Positions 17,370 through 26,579 are shown, counted from the first letter of the stretch. The stretch: DNA of 64,000 bases from JAZSMJ01 sp045535815 (GCA_045535815.1 JAZSMJ010000006.1:7791-71790), one strand, 5' to 3'. Program-made: numbers and translations. Notes: a model not told the origin generated them from the sequence alone.

Positions 17370-17803
17370 CTCAAATCCTCCAATCTCTTGTTTTCGCCAA
17401 GCTTTGTAACAGTCTCAACGAATTCACTCATAGTAGCCGCAAATTTTGCACCTTCAGCAGCAGACACCCATTCAACTCTCGTTCTGCCTCTCTCTATTCC
17501 GAGATAGTCAAGCATACTGAAGAGAAGTGTCATTCTTCTGCGTGCAAAATAGTTACCTGAAGTGTAGTGACAGTCCCCGGGATGACATCCGCAGATTATA
17601 ACACCGTCAGCTCCGCGCTGGAATGCACGAAGAATGAACATGGGGTTAACTCTGCAGGAGCAGGGAACACGAATTATTTTTACGTCAGCAGGATAGCTGA
17701 GTCTGTTTGTTCCGGCAAGGTCGGCACCGGCATACGAACACCAGTTACAGCAAAAAGCAACTATCTTGGGCTTAAATGTGCCATTTGTTTCATTTATTTG
17801 CAT
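17354..17803 (-). CDS. flxD: FlxD/MvhD-like [2Fe-2S] subunit
   Basis: 149 residues of the MvhD/FlpD family: FCCNWCSYAGADLAG near residue 18, RVPCSCRVNP and GCHPGDCHYTSGN, the five conserved cysteines. In methanogens MvhD links hydrogenase to HdrA; in FlxABCD-HdrABC clusters it links the Flx module to HdrA. Overlaps hdrA by 10 bases, consistent with a physical complex. No hydrogenase large or small subunit occurs in this window. Confidence 0.88.
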   Translation of the reverse strand: MQINETNGTFKPKIVAFCCNWCSYAGADLAGTNRLSYPADVKIIRVPCSCRVNPMFILRAFQRGADGVIICGCHPGDCHYTSGNYFARRRMTLLFSMLDYLGIERGRTRVEWVSAAEGAKFAATMSEFVETVTKLGENKRLEDLRCKAK

Positions 17804-19782
17804 ATTGCATCTACCTCCGCCATGATCTGTTTGTTAGAGAATCCCTTAAGATCCATTGCACCGGAATGACATGCTACGGTACAAGCACCACATCCCTGAC
17901 ATACGGCAGGGTTAACAGAAGCAACTCTTCTGATAGCAGTGGTTCTGTCGGGCATTCTGAATTCTTTATCAATATAGGTTATTGCACCGTAAGGACATAC
18001 CTTTTCACAAGCGGAACAACCGTTACACATCATCTCGTTTGAGGTAGCAACGCAAGGATTGCAGGTAAGCTTATCTTTCGCAAGCAGTCCTATAACCTTA
18101 GCGGCAGCTGCGCCTGCCTGAGATACTGTTTCGGGGATATCCTTGGGTCCCTGGCAGGTACCGGAAAGGAATACGCCTGCTGTAGGACTTTCTACGGGAC
18201 GGAGCTTGGGGTGAGCTTCTGTAAAGAAGTCGTTTGTATCCATACTTGCAGTAAGCATGGTAGCAAGAGGTCTTGCGCTGGGATCAGGCTCTATTGCAGC
18301 AGCAAGAACGACCATATCTGCTTCGATCTTGAGCTGCTTGTCAGCAATAAGGTCGGAAGCCTGAACGGTCAGCTTGCCATCGTGAGGAGCAACCTTTCCA
18401 ACCATTCCCTTGATATAATGTACGCCGTATTCCTCAACTGCTCTGCGGTAGAACTCGTCAAAGTTCTTACCGGGAGTTCTTACGTCTATGTAGAATACGT
18501 AAACGTCAGTATCGGGATATTTCTCCCTTGTAAGCATTGCATGCTTTGCCGTATACATACAGCAAATCTTGGAGCAGTACTGCTTTCCGCATCCTGACGT
18601 ATCACGTGAGCCTACACACTGAACGAATACGATAGTATGAGGATGTGTTCCGTCTGAGGGACGGAGAAGCTTACCTGCGGTAGGACCGGAGGCATTCATT
18701 ATTCTTTCATATTCAAGAGAGGTAACAACGTCAGGGCTCTGAGAATATGCAAACTCATCGTAATTGTCAAGCTTAATGGGATTAAAGCCTGTTGCAACGA
18801 CTATTGCACCGTACTGCTGTTCAATTATTTCATCCTTCTGCTTGTAATCGATAGCTCCTGCGGTACATACCTTTGAGCAAACACCGCACTTGCCACTCTT
18901 CAGCATTGTACAATAATCTGCGTCAATCGTAGCAACCTTCGGAACTGCCTGAGCAAAGGGAATATAAATTGCACGTCTTGTGTCCATTCCGAGGTTAAAT
19001 TCATTCGGAACCTTTTTCTGAGGACATTTTTCTGTACAAAGTCCGCAACCTGTACAAAGACTTTCGTTTACGTAGCGAGCCTTTTTCTTTATGGATACCG
19101 TAAAGTTTCCTACGAATCCCTTAACAGCCTCAACCTCGCTGTAAGCGTATATATTTATCTTATCATGCTGAGCAGCATCAACCATCTTAGGTGTAAGTAT
19201 GCAGGCAGCACAGTCGAGCGTAGGGAAGGTCTTGTCAAGCTGAGTCATCTTTCCGCCGATAGTAGGAGTTTTTTCAACTATATCTACTTCAAATCCTGCG
19301 TCTGCAATATCGAGAGCTGTCTGAATACCTGCGATACCGCCTCCGATAACGAGCGCACGCTTTGTAACGGGGCTTTCACCTGCTGTAAGCGGAGCGTTAA
19401 GATGCACCTTCGCAATAGCAGTTCTTGCAAGGATTATAGCCTTCTCTGTACCGATCTCCATATCCTTATGTATCCACGAGCACTGCTCACGGATGTTTGC
19501 AATCTCAACCATATAAGGGTTAAGACCTGCCGCAGCAGCAGTCTTGCGGAAGGTAGCCTCATGCATACGGGGAGAGCAGGAGCAAACAACTATTCCGGTA
19601 AGGGCATAGTCTCTTATTGCATCCTTTATAATGTTCTGACCGGCTTCAGAACACATATACTGATAATCGGTGGAGAAAACTACACCCGGTTCCTTTGCCG
19701 CAGCTTCAGCAACGGCTTTAACGTCAACAGTTCCGGCAATATTGCTTCCGCACCAGCATACAAATACGCCAATTCTCTGCAT
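17794..19782 (-). CDS. hdrA: HdrA-like flavin-based electron-bifurcating subunit
   Basis: 662 residues. N-terminal Cys domain (VFVCWCGSN, YMCSEAGQ, VCSCSPRMHE), FAD-binding GGGIAG (147-152), inserted ferredoxin domain (CTGCGLCTEKCP), CGVCSKVC, a middle CVGSRD...CGKQYCSKICC and a C-terminal double ferredoxin (CNGCSACEKVCP, CQGCGACTVAC). This is the full HdrA architecture; HdrA carries the bifurcating FAD in methanogen Hdr. RBS AGGAGGAGAAAACA precedes ATG. Here without methanogen genes, it must serve a bacterial Hdr-Flx complex; electron acceptor unknown. Confidence 0.93.
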   Translation of the reverse strand: MQRIGVFVCWCGSNIAGTVDVKAVAEAAAKEPGVVFSTDYQYMCSEAGQNIIKDAIRDYALTGIVVCSCSPRMHEATFRKTAAAAGLNPYMVEIANIREQCSWIHKDMEIGTEKAIILARTAIAKVHLNAPLTAGESPVTKRALVIGGGIAGIQTALDIADAGFEVDIVEKTPTIGGKMTQLDKTFPTLDCAACILTPKMVDAAQHDKINIYAYSEVEAVKGFVGNFTVSIKKKARYVNESLCTGCGLCTEKCPQKKVPNEFNLGMDTRRAIYIPFAQAVPKVATIDADYCTMLKSGKCGVCSKVCTAGAIDYKQKDEIIEQQYGAIVVATGFNPIKLDNYDEFAYSQSPDVVTSLEYERIMNASGPTAGKLLRPSDGTHPHTIVFVQCVGSRDTSGCGKQYCSKICCMYTAKHAMLTREKYPDTDVYVFYIDVRTPGKNFDEFYRRAVEEYGVHYIKGMVGKVAPHDGKLTVQASDLIADKQLKIEADMVVLAAAIEPDPSARPLATMLTASMDTNDFFTEAHPKLRPVESPTAGVFLSGTCQGPKDIPETVSQAGAAAAKVIGLLAKDKLTCNPCVATSNEMMCNGCSACEKVCPYGAITYIDKEFRMPDRTTAIRRVASVNPAVCQGCGACTVACHSGAMDLKGFSNKQIMAEVDAICK

Positions 19783-19796
19783 TGTTTTCTCCTCCT

Positions 19797-20189
19797 TTAT
19801 TTACTGTATTTACGGAATGCGCTGACGATAGCCTGCTGAGGCAGATCTTCGTCAAGCATTTCCGGGATCATATCTGCTTTTAAGTGATTTTCGCCCTTCT
19901 GGCGTATCACGGAAAGTCTTACTGCTTCAATAAGCTTTGCAGGCTCAACGCCTCTGGGACAGCGGTCAACACAAGCAAAGCAGGTAAGGCATTTATATAT
20001 CGATTCAGACTTCATAAGCTTTTCTATGTCGCCCGTTTCTACCATATATACGAACTGATGAGGATGGTATTCCATTTCATCATATGAAGGGCAGGTGCCC
20101 GAGCATTTGCCGCAACGCATACACTTCAGGGGATTTACTCCGCTTGATCTGAGGATCTGTTCTTTTGTTAATTCCTTATTAAAAGCCAT
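19797..20189 (-). CDS. hdrC: HdrC-like 4Fe-4S subunit
   Basis: 130 residues with two cluster motifs, CMRCGKCSGTCP (near 23) and CLTCFACVDRCP (near 68), and the GEN...P helical C-terminus of HdrC. It connects HdrA to HdrB. Two bases separate it from hdrB and 14 from hdrA. Length is shorter than methanogen HdrC but usual for bacterial ones. Confidence 0.9.
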   Translation of the reverse strand: MAFNKELTKEQILRSSGVNPLKCMRCGKCSGTCPSYDEMEYHPHQFVYMVETGDIEKLMKSESIYKCLTCFACVDRCPRGVEPAKLIEAVRLSVIRQKGENHLKADMIPEMLDEDLPQQAIVSAFRKYSK

Positions 20190-20191
20190 GA

Positions 20192-20977
20192 TCAGTCCTC
20201 CTTAACTCCGAGCGCTTCTGCAAGGAGCGCCGTGAAATATTCAACGGGTATATCCGATCCGCCGTTCTTCTTTAAGTTGTAAAGACAGAGCGGACAAGCG
20301 GTAACTATCATATCAGCACCGTTACCCTTTGCACTCTCAACAACAGTAGAGCTCTTTTGTGCAGCAATCTTTTTATCTTCAAGCGTTATGTATCCGCCGC
20401 AACATTCGTTACGGTAGGGATAAATAACCGGCTCAGCACCGATTGCACGAATGAAATCCTCAATTATGCGAGGATTTTCGGGGTTGTCGAACTGCATATC
20501 TGCTGAAGGACGAAGGAGAAGGCAGCCGTAATAAGCGGCTATCTTCTTACCTGTAAGCGGATTTACAACCTTTTCCTTTATTTTATCAAAACCGATACAG
20601 TCACGAAGCATCTCAAGGTAATGAAGCACCTTGGTTTCTCCGCCGTAAGGAATCTCAGGAGCAATGTAATTATTTACCTTGGTACGAATCTCCTCATCCT
20701 TAGCCATATCGATATTTACTCTTTTAATAACGTTATGACAAGCAGAGCAAAGCGTTATAAGATCTTCTCCGGCTTCTTTTGCAGACATAAGAGCACGGAC
20801 AGAAGAGAGCTTTGTTGCTATTTCGTCTTTGGCGACCGGATAAACGGCACCGCAGCACTGCCAATCAGGCAATTCTTTAAGCTCAACGCCGAGAGCTTCA
20901 GCACTGCGTCTTGCGTATCTGTCAAGATCAACAGCCTTGTTCTTCAGCGTACAGCCCGGATAATAACTGAATTTCAT
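20192..20977 (-). CDS. hdrB: HdrB-like CCG-domain subunit
   Basis: 261 residues from ATG 20975-20977, which has GGAGG six bases upstream; a longer frame to 21121 overlaps fumC and is rejected. Two CCG cysteine domains are visible: CTLKNKA...WQCCGAV...CSACHNV and YYGCLLLRP...ECCGGY...CPLCLYNL. In HdrB these hold the two noncubane clusters that reduce disulfides. In a bacterium without coenzyme M/B the substrate could be a thiol carrier protein, a small disulfide, or only electron transfer to FrdB. Confidence 0.9.
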   Translation of the reverse strand: MKFSYYPGCTLKNKAVDLDRYARRSAEALGVELKELPDWQCCGAVYPVAKDEIATKLSSVRALMSAKEAGEDLITLCSACHNVIKRVNIDMAKDEEIRTKVNNYIAPEIPYGGETKVLHYLEMLRDCIGFDKIKEKVVNPLTGKKIAAYYGCLLLRPSADMQFDNPENPRIIEDFIRAIGAEPVIYPYRNECCGGYITLEDKKIAAQKSSTVVESAKGNGADMIVTACPLCLYNLKKNGGSDIPVEYFTALLAEALGVKED

Positions 20978-20990
20978 GTTTTCCTCCAAA

Positions 20991-22361
20991 TCAGACCATC
21001 TGCTCGGGATGGAATACTTCATCAAACTTTTCAGGTGTAAGGAAGCCAAGCTCAACGCAGGCTTCTTTAAGGGATATGTTATCCTTAAATGCTTTCTTTG
21101 CAGTCTTAGCAGCGTTATCATATCCTATATAAGGATTGAGCGCCGTAACGAGCATAAGAGAATTATGAAGATTGTGATGCATCTTTTCTCGGTTAGCCTT
21201 GATTCCTGTAACACAGTTGTCGTTAAAGGATATAATTCCATCTGCAAGAAGTCTTACAGACTGAAGGAAGTTATATATGCAAACCGGCATAAATACGTTA
21301 AGCTCGAAATTACCCTGCGATGCAGCCATACCGACAGCAACGTCGTTAGCAATTACCTGAACTGCAACCATAGTCATAGATTCACACTGAGTGGGGTTGA
21401 CCTTACCGGGCATAATTGACGAGCCGGGCTCGTTTTCGGGAATGAATATCTCACCAAGACCGTCTCTCGGACCGCTTGCGAGCCATCTTACGTCATTTGC
21501 AATCTTCATAAGGTTTGCTGCAAGAGCCTTAAGAGCACCGTGAGCGAACACGAGCTCATCCTTTGATGTAAGAGCATGGAATTTATTTTCGGCAGTAACG
21601 AAGCTCTTGCCTGTAAGCTCGGAAACAACTGACGCTACCTTTTCAGCAAATCCCTTGGGTGCGTTAAGTCCTGTTCCGACTGCTGTACCGCCAAGCGCAA
21701 GCTCCTTGAGACCGGAGAGAGCAAGCTCAAGCTGACCCTTAGTCTTTTCTATCATATTTCTCCAACCGGATATCTCCTGAGAGAATTTTATGGGAGTTGC
21801 ATCCTGAAGATGAGTTCTTCCGCTCTTAACGATGCCCTCGTTCTCTTCCTCAAGTCTCTTGAGAGTAGCTAAAAGCTTATCCATAGCAGGGAAGAGCTTA
21901 TCCTCAATCGAGATTACCGCAGCAATATGCATTGCAGTGGGGAAAGTGTCATTAGATGACTGAGACATATTTATATCGTCATTAGGATGGAGAAGCTTTT
22001 TGCCTGCGATCTCATTTCCTCTGTTGGCGATGACCTCGTTTGCGTTCATATTTGACTGAGTTCCGCTTCCGGTCTGCCATACAACGAGAGGAAAATGTTC
22101 ATTCAGCAAGCCGGCAATAACCTCATCACATGCCTTCTTTATTGCGTCAAGCTTTTCATTTGTCATTTTTTCGGGCTTTATCGAGTTGTTTGCGATTGCA
22201 GCCGCTTTCTTGAGTATACCGAAAGCGTGAGTGATCTCTCGGGGCATTACCTCAACGCCTATCTTGAAATTCTGAAAGCTTCTCTGTGTCTGTGCAGCCC
22301 AATACTTGTCCGCAGGGACCTGCATCTCACCCATAGAGTCTTTTTCAATACGATATTCCAT
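20991..22361 (-). CDS. fumC: Class II fumarate hydratase
   Basis: 456 residues, full length. Signature GSSIMPGKVNPTQCE, plus SGTQSNMNANEVIANR, QSSNDTFPTAMH and GRTHLQDATPIKFSQE. Interconverts malate and fumarate, no metal cluster. Lies 13 bases upstream of hdrB and 34 downstream of the malate dehydrogenase gene, so the operon begins with the carbon substrates and continues with the redox complex. Confidence 0.96.
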   Translation of the reverse strand: MEYRIEKDSMGEMQVPADKYWAAQTQRSFQNFKIGVEVMPREITHAFGILKKAAAIANNSIKPEKMTNEKLDAIKKACDEVIAGLLNEHFPLVVWQTGSGTQSNMNANEVIANRGNEIAGKKLLHPNDDINMSQSSNDTFPTAMHIAAVISIEDKLFPAMDKLLATLKRLEEENEGIVKSGRTHLQDATPIKFSQEISGWRNMIEKTKGQLELALSGLKELALGGTAVGTGLNAPKGFAEKVASVVSELTGKSFVTAENKFHALTSKDELVFAHGALKALAANLMKIANDVRWLASGPRDGLGEIFIPENEPGSSIMPGKVNPTQCESMTMVAVQVIANDVAVGMAASQGNFELNVFMPVCIYNFLQSVRLLADGIISFNDNCVTGIKANREKMHHNLHNSLMLVTALNPYIGYDNAAKTAKKAFKDNISLKEACVELGFLTPEKFDEVFHPEQMV

Positions 22362-22395
22362 GCTTTACGAGCCTCGTTTCTATATCTGAATTTGA

Positions 22396-23343
22396 TTAAA
22401 TGTTAACTGATTTTATAATTTCCTTAAGTGTATCAGCACTGTGACGCAGAAGCTGAACCTCTTTGTCCTGAAGGGGAGTATATATCTTACCCTTGCTACC
22501 TTGATTTCCGACAAGCGTCAGCGTGCTGAGACATACGTCTTCAATGCCGTATTCACCGTGCATCATTGTGGAAACTGTAAGAACTGTATCTACACTACTG
22601 AGAAGACACTTGCAGAGATGGCAAACCGAGATTGAAACGGCATAGAACGTAGCGCCTTTTCCTGCAATGATCTTAGCACCGGAGGTACGAACGTAATTTT
22701 CAACCTCGTCAAAGTTGAGTTGAGCCTTACCGGATCCTGTGCTTGCAACGTATTTCTGGAAGTTTTCAATCTGAATATCCGAAATGGATGCAAGAGACCA
22801 CGGAACGAACGAAGTATCTCCGTGTTCACCGAAAACGCAAGCGTGAACGTTTTTCTGGCTAACGCCGAAATGCTCGGCAATGTTTGTACGGAGTCTTGCA
22901 GTATCAAGAATTGTACCTGAACCGATAATCTGGTTTTCAGGCAGACCGGAGAGCTTTGTGAACGCATATGTAAGTATGTCAACAGGATTGCTGACGATAA
23001 CGTACTTAGACGTGGGAGCGTACTTTGTTATTTCAGGTATGATCTGCTTGATAATAGAAATGTTTGTCTGCGTGAGGTCAAGTCTTGTCTGACCGGGCTT
23101 TCTCGCAATACCGGATGTGATAATAACGATATCCGAACCTGCAGCATCGGAGTAATCACCTGCTGTGATAGAGATCGGATTACAGAAGGGAGTGCCCTGA
23201 CTAATATCAATTGCTTCGCCTATTGCTTTTTCCTTTTTGATATCGATCATAACAACCTCTGTTGCTATTCCGGTAACAGCCAGTGAATATGCAATTGTAG
23301 CGCCGACGCTTCCGGCACCAATGATAGAAATTTTTGTGCTCAT
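22396..23343 (-). CDS. mdh: LDH-like malate dehydrogenase (Arg at the specificity position)
   Basis: 315 residues of the LDH/MDH family: NAD motif GAGSVGATIAYS, catalytic D147 and R150 (ILDTARLR), H174 in GEHGDT, R87. The substrate-specificity position is Arg (R81 in IARKPGQTRLDL), where lactate dehydrogenases carry Gln (Gln102 in Bacillus). Arg here specifies oxaloacetate/malate. The rest (GSGTILD, SNPVDILTYAF) is LDH-like, so automatic annotation would say lactate dehydrogenase. With fumC and frd downstream, malate dehydrogenase fits. First gene of the operon. Not experimentally certain. Confidence 0.82.
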   Translation of the reverse strand: MSTKISIIGAGSVGATIAYSLAVTGIATEVVMIDIKKEKAIGEAIDISQGTPFCNPISITAGDYSDAAGSDIVIITSGIARKPGQTRLDLTQTNISIIKQIIPEITKYAPTSKYVIVSNPVDILTYAFTKLSGLPENQIIGSGTILDTARLRTNIAEHFGVSQKNVHACVFGEHGDTSFVPWSLASISDIQIENFQKYVASTGSGKAQLNFDEVENYVRTSGAKIIAGKGATFYAVSISVCHLCKCLLSSVDTVLTVSTMMHGEYGIEDVCLSTLTLVGNQGSKGKIYTPLQDKEVQLLRHSADTLKEIIKSVNI

Positions 23344-23684
23344 AATGGTACTTCCTCTTACAATTTAATAATTTATTTATTCACATGCCGTGAAATACAG
23401 GCAAGCATTTACAAACCGATTTTCCGGCAATTATATTATAACACAAACTCTTATTTTCTCAAAGAGGCATTATAATGAATATTATATAATATATTGCTTT
23501 TTTTTGTGCAACTTTTACACAAAAATTAAAAAAATGCGAAAATGTTACAAAATAAGCCAAATTGAAATTGACAAGATCTTATAAATAATGTTAAAAAGCA
23601 ACATTTTTGCGAAGCTATTAACATTTATATCATAATAAAGGATTCAGTGTATTTGTTGAAAATGACAAATAAGAATATTTTAAA
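23344..23684. promoter_or_regulatory. AT-rich intergenic region upstream of mdh operon
   Basis: 341 bases without a gene. On minus, -35 TTGCAC (23506-23511) with a 17-bp spacer to TATATA (23483-23488), or 19 to TATAAT (23481-23486), is the best promoter candidate for mdh. Imperfect repeats such as AATGTT-7-AACATT (around 23589-23607) are present, but none fits a full Rex box. No ORF or RNA gene recognised. Confidence 0.4.
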
Positions 23685-24494
23685 TCAGACATCAAGATCA
23701 AGGAATCTTATAGCGTTTTTACTGTATATTTTTTCATACAGATCAGCACTGAGCTCAAGAGATTCAAGTGCAATTTTTTCGCTGTCTGCACCGTACCACG
23801 GAGTGTCGCTTCCAAACAGTAATTTATCCGGATCATGCTCGCAAATGACTCGTTTTCCAAGCTCAATATCAGCCTCCGGAGCGCAGAGTAGTGAGGTGTC
23901 CAGCCATATGTTTTTGCCACAGAGCATGCGAAGAACCGTATCCCAGCATTTGAATCCGCCAAGATGTGCAGCAACGAGCCTCATCTCCGGAAATTTATTT
24001 ATAACGCAGGCAATAGCCTCAGGCGGTGCGTGCATAAAATTCGGCGAATAAAAATCGTTTCCTGCGTGTGTAATTACGAACAGTCCGTTCTCAATGCATC
24101 CCTTGAATATGGGATCGAATTTGTCGGAATCTATTGTTGTTTCCATATAGTCGGGGTGAATCTTTATACCTTTTATTCCTGCATTGCGAAGCCTTTTGAG
24201 CTCTTTTTTTATAACTTCTTCATCGCAATGAGGATTGACAGATCCAAGTGCTATCATCCTTTTTTGTGTATTGTTAAGGTCTATTGCAAAGTTATTGACG
24301 TTTGTCATCTGACGGGGATTAGTTGCAATATTGCAAACAACGCTTATATCGACTCCGTCTTCATCCATTTTACGAAGATTGTCGGAAACGGTTCCGTTCG
24401 TAATGTTCAGGATGTTTCCTATTGCAGATAGCTTCGGGATGGCTTTTTCGGCTACTGCATCAGGGAAGCAATGGGTGTGAAAATCTATCAGCAT
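23685..24494 (-). CDS. Amidohydrolase-2 family metal-dependent hydrolase
   Basis: 269 residues from ATG 24492-24494 (AGAAAGG upstream; the longer frame is unlikely). Metal ligands of the TIM-barrel amidohydrolase family: MLIDFHTHCFPD at the start, KIHPDYMET, VITHAGND, RLVAAHLGG and FGSDTPWYG. Similar to uncharacterised DUF/uronate-type hydrolases of Firmicutes; substrate unknown. Single gene between the mdh promoter region and the decarboxylase operon, pointing away from the latter. Confidence 0.82.
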   Translation of the reverse strand: MLIDFHTHCFPDAVAEKAIPKLSAIGNILNITNGTVSDNLRKMDEDGVDISVVCNIATNPRQMTNVNNFAIDLNNTQKRMIALGSVNPHCDEEVIKKELKRLRNAGIKGIKIHPDYMETTIDSDKFDPIFKGCIENGLFVITHAGNDFYSPNFMHAPPEAIACVINKFPEMRLVAAHLGGFKCWDTVLRMLCGKNIWLDTSLLCAPEADIELGKRVICEHDPDKLLFGSDTPWYGADSEKIALESLELSADLYEKIYSKNAIRFLDLDV

Positions 24495-24613
24495 TTTATA
24501 CCTTTCTTGAACTTGGAAAAATAAACAATTTCTCATTTAAATGATACCATATATAGCAACAATATTTGTGAACAAAACTTTAATTTTATTAACAAAATAG
24601 AAATTAAATAATG

Positions 24614-24643
24614 TTGTAATTATTAACCTTTTTGTAATATAAT
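24614..24643 (+). promoter_or_regulatory. Promoter for the Na+-decarboxylase operon
   Basis: -35 TTGTAA (24614-24619), 18-bp spacer, -10 TATAAT (24638-24643). It leaves a leader of about 85 bases before the GTG start at 24735. Confidence 0.6.
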
Positions 24644-24734
24644 GTAAAATATAATGGGGTTATATTTATTGAAGTAAGAAATAATCCTAATAAAATGAAA
24701 AATATTTTTTAAATATACGGAGGAATATTACACA

Positions 24735-26156
24735 GTGGAAAAGATTCAAAAGACAGCTTCCGAGCTCAGAGGTCTGCTTGCAGAAACCACAACAGAAGCT
24801 CGTAATATAGTTTCCTCTATATTTGATGAAGGAACGTTTGTTGAACTCGGCTCGTACGTTAAGCGTGCAAACGCTGAAGACGGAAATGATTTTGAAAGCG
24901 TTGTATGCGGATGCGGAGCAATAGACGGAAGACTCGTTTATGCCTTTGTCCAGGATCCATCAAATATGAAGGGTGCTTTAAGTGAAGCTCACTCAAATAA
25001 GATCTGTTCTGTATACGATATGGCTGCCAAGAGCGGCGCGCCTGTTATAGGTGTATTCAGTAGCTCAGGCGCTAAGGTTATGGAGGGTATAGGCGTTATT
25101 TCCGGATACGGAAAGATAATGAAGAAGGCATCTCGCCTTAAGGGAGTAGTTCCTCAGATAGCCGTTATATCCGGCGTTTGCGGAGCATCGTCTGCCATTA
25201 TTGCGTCAATGTTTGATTTCGCAATTGCTGCAAAGGATAAGGGTCAGCTCTTTGTATCATCTCCTTTTCTGACCGATATTAATGCGCAGGATACCGTTGA
25301 ATTTGCTGCAAAAAGAGGAGATATCAGCCTGCTCGTATCGAATACAGACGAAGCAATTACAGAGCTTAAAAAGCTTCTTGCGTATCTTCCCTCAAGCGAT
25401 TCTGAAACAGCTCCGTATGAGGATGCTGACGATATTAACCGTACAACCCCCGAGATTGCCGATATAGTTGCAAAAGCAGGATACAGTATGACTGAGGTCG
25501 TAGCATCTGTAGCTGATTTCGGTGTGTTTGAAGAAGTCTGCAAAGCCTGTGCGCCTGAAATTAAAATTGGTTTTATCAGAATAAACGGTGCATCTGTTGC
25601 CGTGTGTGCCAATGATCCCAGCGTAAAGGGTGGAGCAATAACTCCGTGTGCGGCGCATAAAGCTGCTAAGTTTATCGATTTCTGTAATTGCTTTGATATT
25701 CCGCTTGTTACTCTGGTTGACAGCGTTAGCTTTGTAGCTTCTGCAGAATATGAAAAGTGCCATTATTCAGAAAAGCTTGCAGAGCTTGCATCGGCATATG
25801 CGCTTTCCGAAAATGCGATGGTTACCTGCGTGCTTGGCAATGCCTTCGGAGCATCGTTTACAGTTATGGGCTCCAAGGCACTTGGCGCTGATATAGCCTT
25901 TTCTTCTGAAAATGCAAAGATCAGCATAATGAGTCCCGAGGCTGCAGTTCAGTTTATCTGGAGCGAAGAGATCAAATCATCAAAAGATCCTGTAGCTAAG
26001 AGAGAAGAGCTTATTTCAGAGTGGAATAATACCCTTGCATCTCCGATCGCAGCAGCTAAGAGCGGTGATATAGATGACATTATATCACTTGCAGAGCTTC
26101 GTCAGAGAATTGCGGCTGCTCTTGAAATACTTGCTTTTAAAGGGAGGGTAATATGA
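24735..26156 (+). CDS. Carboxyl transferase (MmdA/PccB/12S-like), divergent
   Basis: 473 residues, shorter than the about 510 of MmdA/PccB. Crotonase-like carboxyltransferase features: GAIDGRLVYAFVQDPSNMKGALSEAHSNKIC, APVIGVFSSSGAKVMEGIG, DIPLVTLVDS and FGASFTVMGSKALGADIAFS. The start is GTG, with GGAGG 11 bases upstream; no better start is visible. It overlaps oadG by four bases (ATGA). The biotin-dependent acyl-CoA decarboxylase/transcarboxylase role is inferred; the sequence is divergent enough that its acyl-CoA substrate cannot be predicted. Confidence 0.8.
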   Translation: MEKIQKTASELRGLLAETTTEARNIVSSIFDEGTFVELGSYVKRANAEDGNDFESVVCGCGAIDGRLVYAFVQDPSNMKGALSEAHSNKICSVYDMAAKSGAPVIGVFSSSGAKVMEGIGVISGYGKIMKKASRLKGVVPQIAVISGVCGASSAIIASMFDFAIAAKDKGQLFVSSPFLTDINAQDTVEFAAKRGDISLLVSNTDEAITELKKLLAYLPSSDSETAPYEDADDINRTTPEIADIVAKAGYSMTEVVASVADFGVFEEVCKACAPEIKIGFIRINGASVAVCANDPSVKGGAITPCAAHKAAKFIDFCNCFDIPLVTLVDSVSFVASAEYEKCHYSEKLAELASAYALSENAMVTCVLGNAFGASFTVMGSKALGADIAFSSENAKISIMSPEAAVQFIWSEEIKSSKDPVAKREELISEWNNTLASPIAAAKSGDIDDIISLAELRQRIAAALEILAFKGRVI

Positions 26157-26548
26157 ATATTGCTTTCCTTGCAGCTTCTGCAGCAACTGAAGCTGTAACT
26201 GAAAACGTATTTGAAAAATCGATGGACCTTTCTACTCCTCTTGGCGAAAGAATGGCTCTTGGTCTTCAAACTATGGTTCTCGGTTTGGGTACGGTTTTTT
26301 CAATACTAATTATAATATGGGGTGTGCTTGCACTTTTCAAGGTGTTCTTCTATACCATTCCCAATTCAAGAAAGAAGACAGCTTCTGCAGTTGTAGACAC
26401 ACAGACAGAAAATGTCGCATCAGAAGAAGCAGTTGATGATAATGATGAAGAAATAGTTGCGGCAATATCCGCAGCTGTTGCGGTATATCTTGATAAACCG
26501 GTAAGCTCGTTCAGAGTGGTTTCTTTCAGACGGTTTGATAAACAGTAA
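26153..26548 (+). CDS. oadG: OadG-like Na+-pump decarboxylase gamma subunit
   Basis: 131 residues. One central transmembrane helix (GLGTVFSILIIIWGVLALFKVFF), then an acidic, Ala-rich cytosolic tail ending in a helix VAVYLDKPVSSFRVVSFRR. Typical of OadG/MmdD gamma-delta subunits, which anchor the decarboxylase to the beta subunit. ATGA overlap with the upstream gene and RBS AGGGAGG. Confidence 0.8.
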   Translation: MNIAFLAASAATEAVTENVFEKSMDLSTPLGERMALGLQTMVLGLGTVFSILIIIWGVLALFKVFFYTIPNSRKKTASAVVDTQTENVASEEAVDDNDEEIVAAISAAVAVYLDKPVSSFRVVSFRRFDKQ

Positions 26549-26579
26549 TTCGATTACGATAATTCGGAGGTAATTTATA

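Noticed and set aside
14549..17803. NiFe hydrogenase beta/gamma/delta subunits
   Set aside because: Sequence families overlap, but no large or small hydrogenase subunit exists in the cluster, while HdrABC directly adjoins. Flx naming fits better.
20978..21121. Longer hdrB start
   Set aside because: It would overlap fumC by more than 120 bases and add a non-homologous leader; the ATG at 20977 has a strong GGAGG.
23560..23640. Rex-type operator upstream of mdh
   Set aside because: AATGTT and AACATT half-sites occur, but the spacing between the inner triplets is one base off from TTGTTAANNNNTTAACAA, so support is insufficient.
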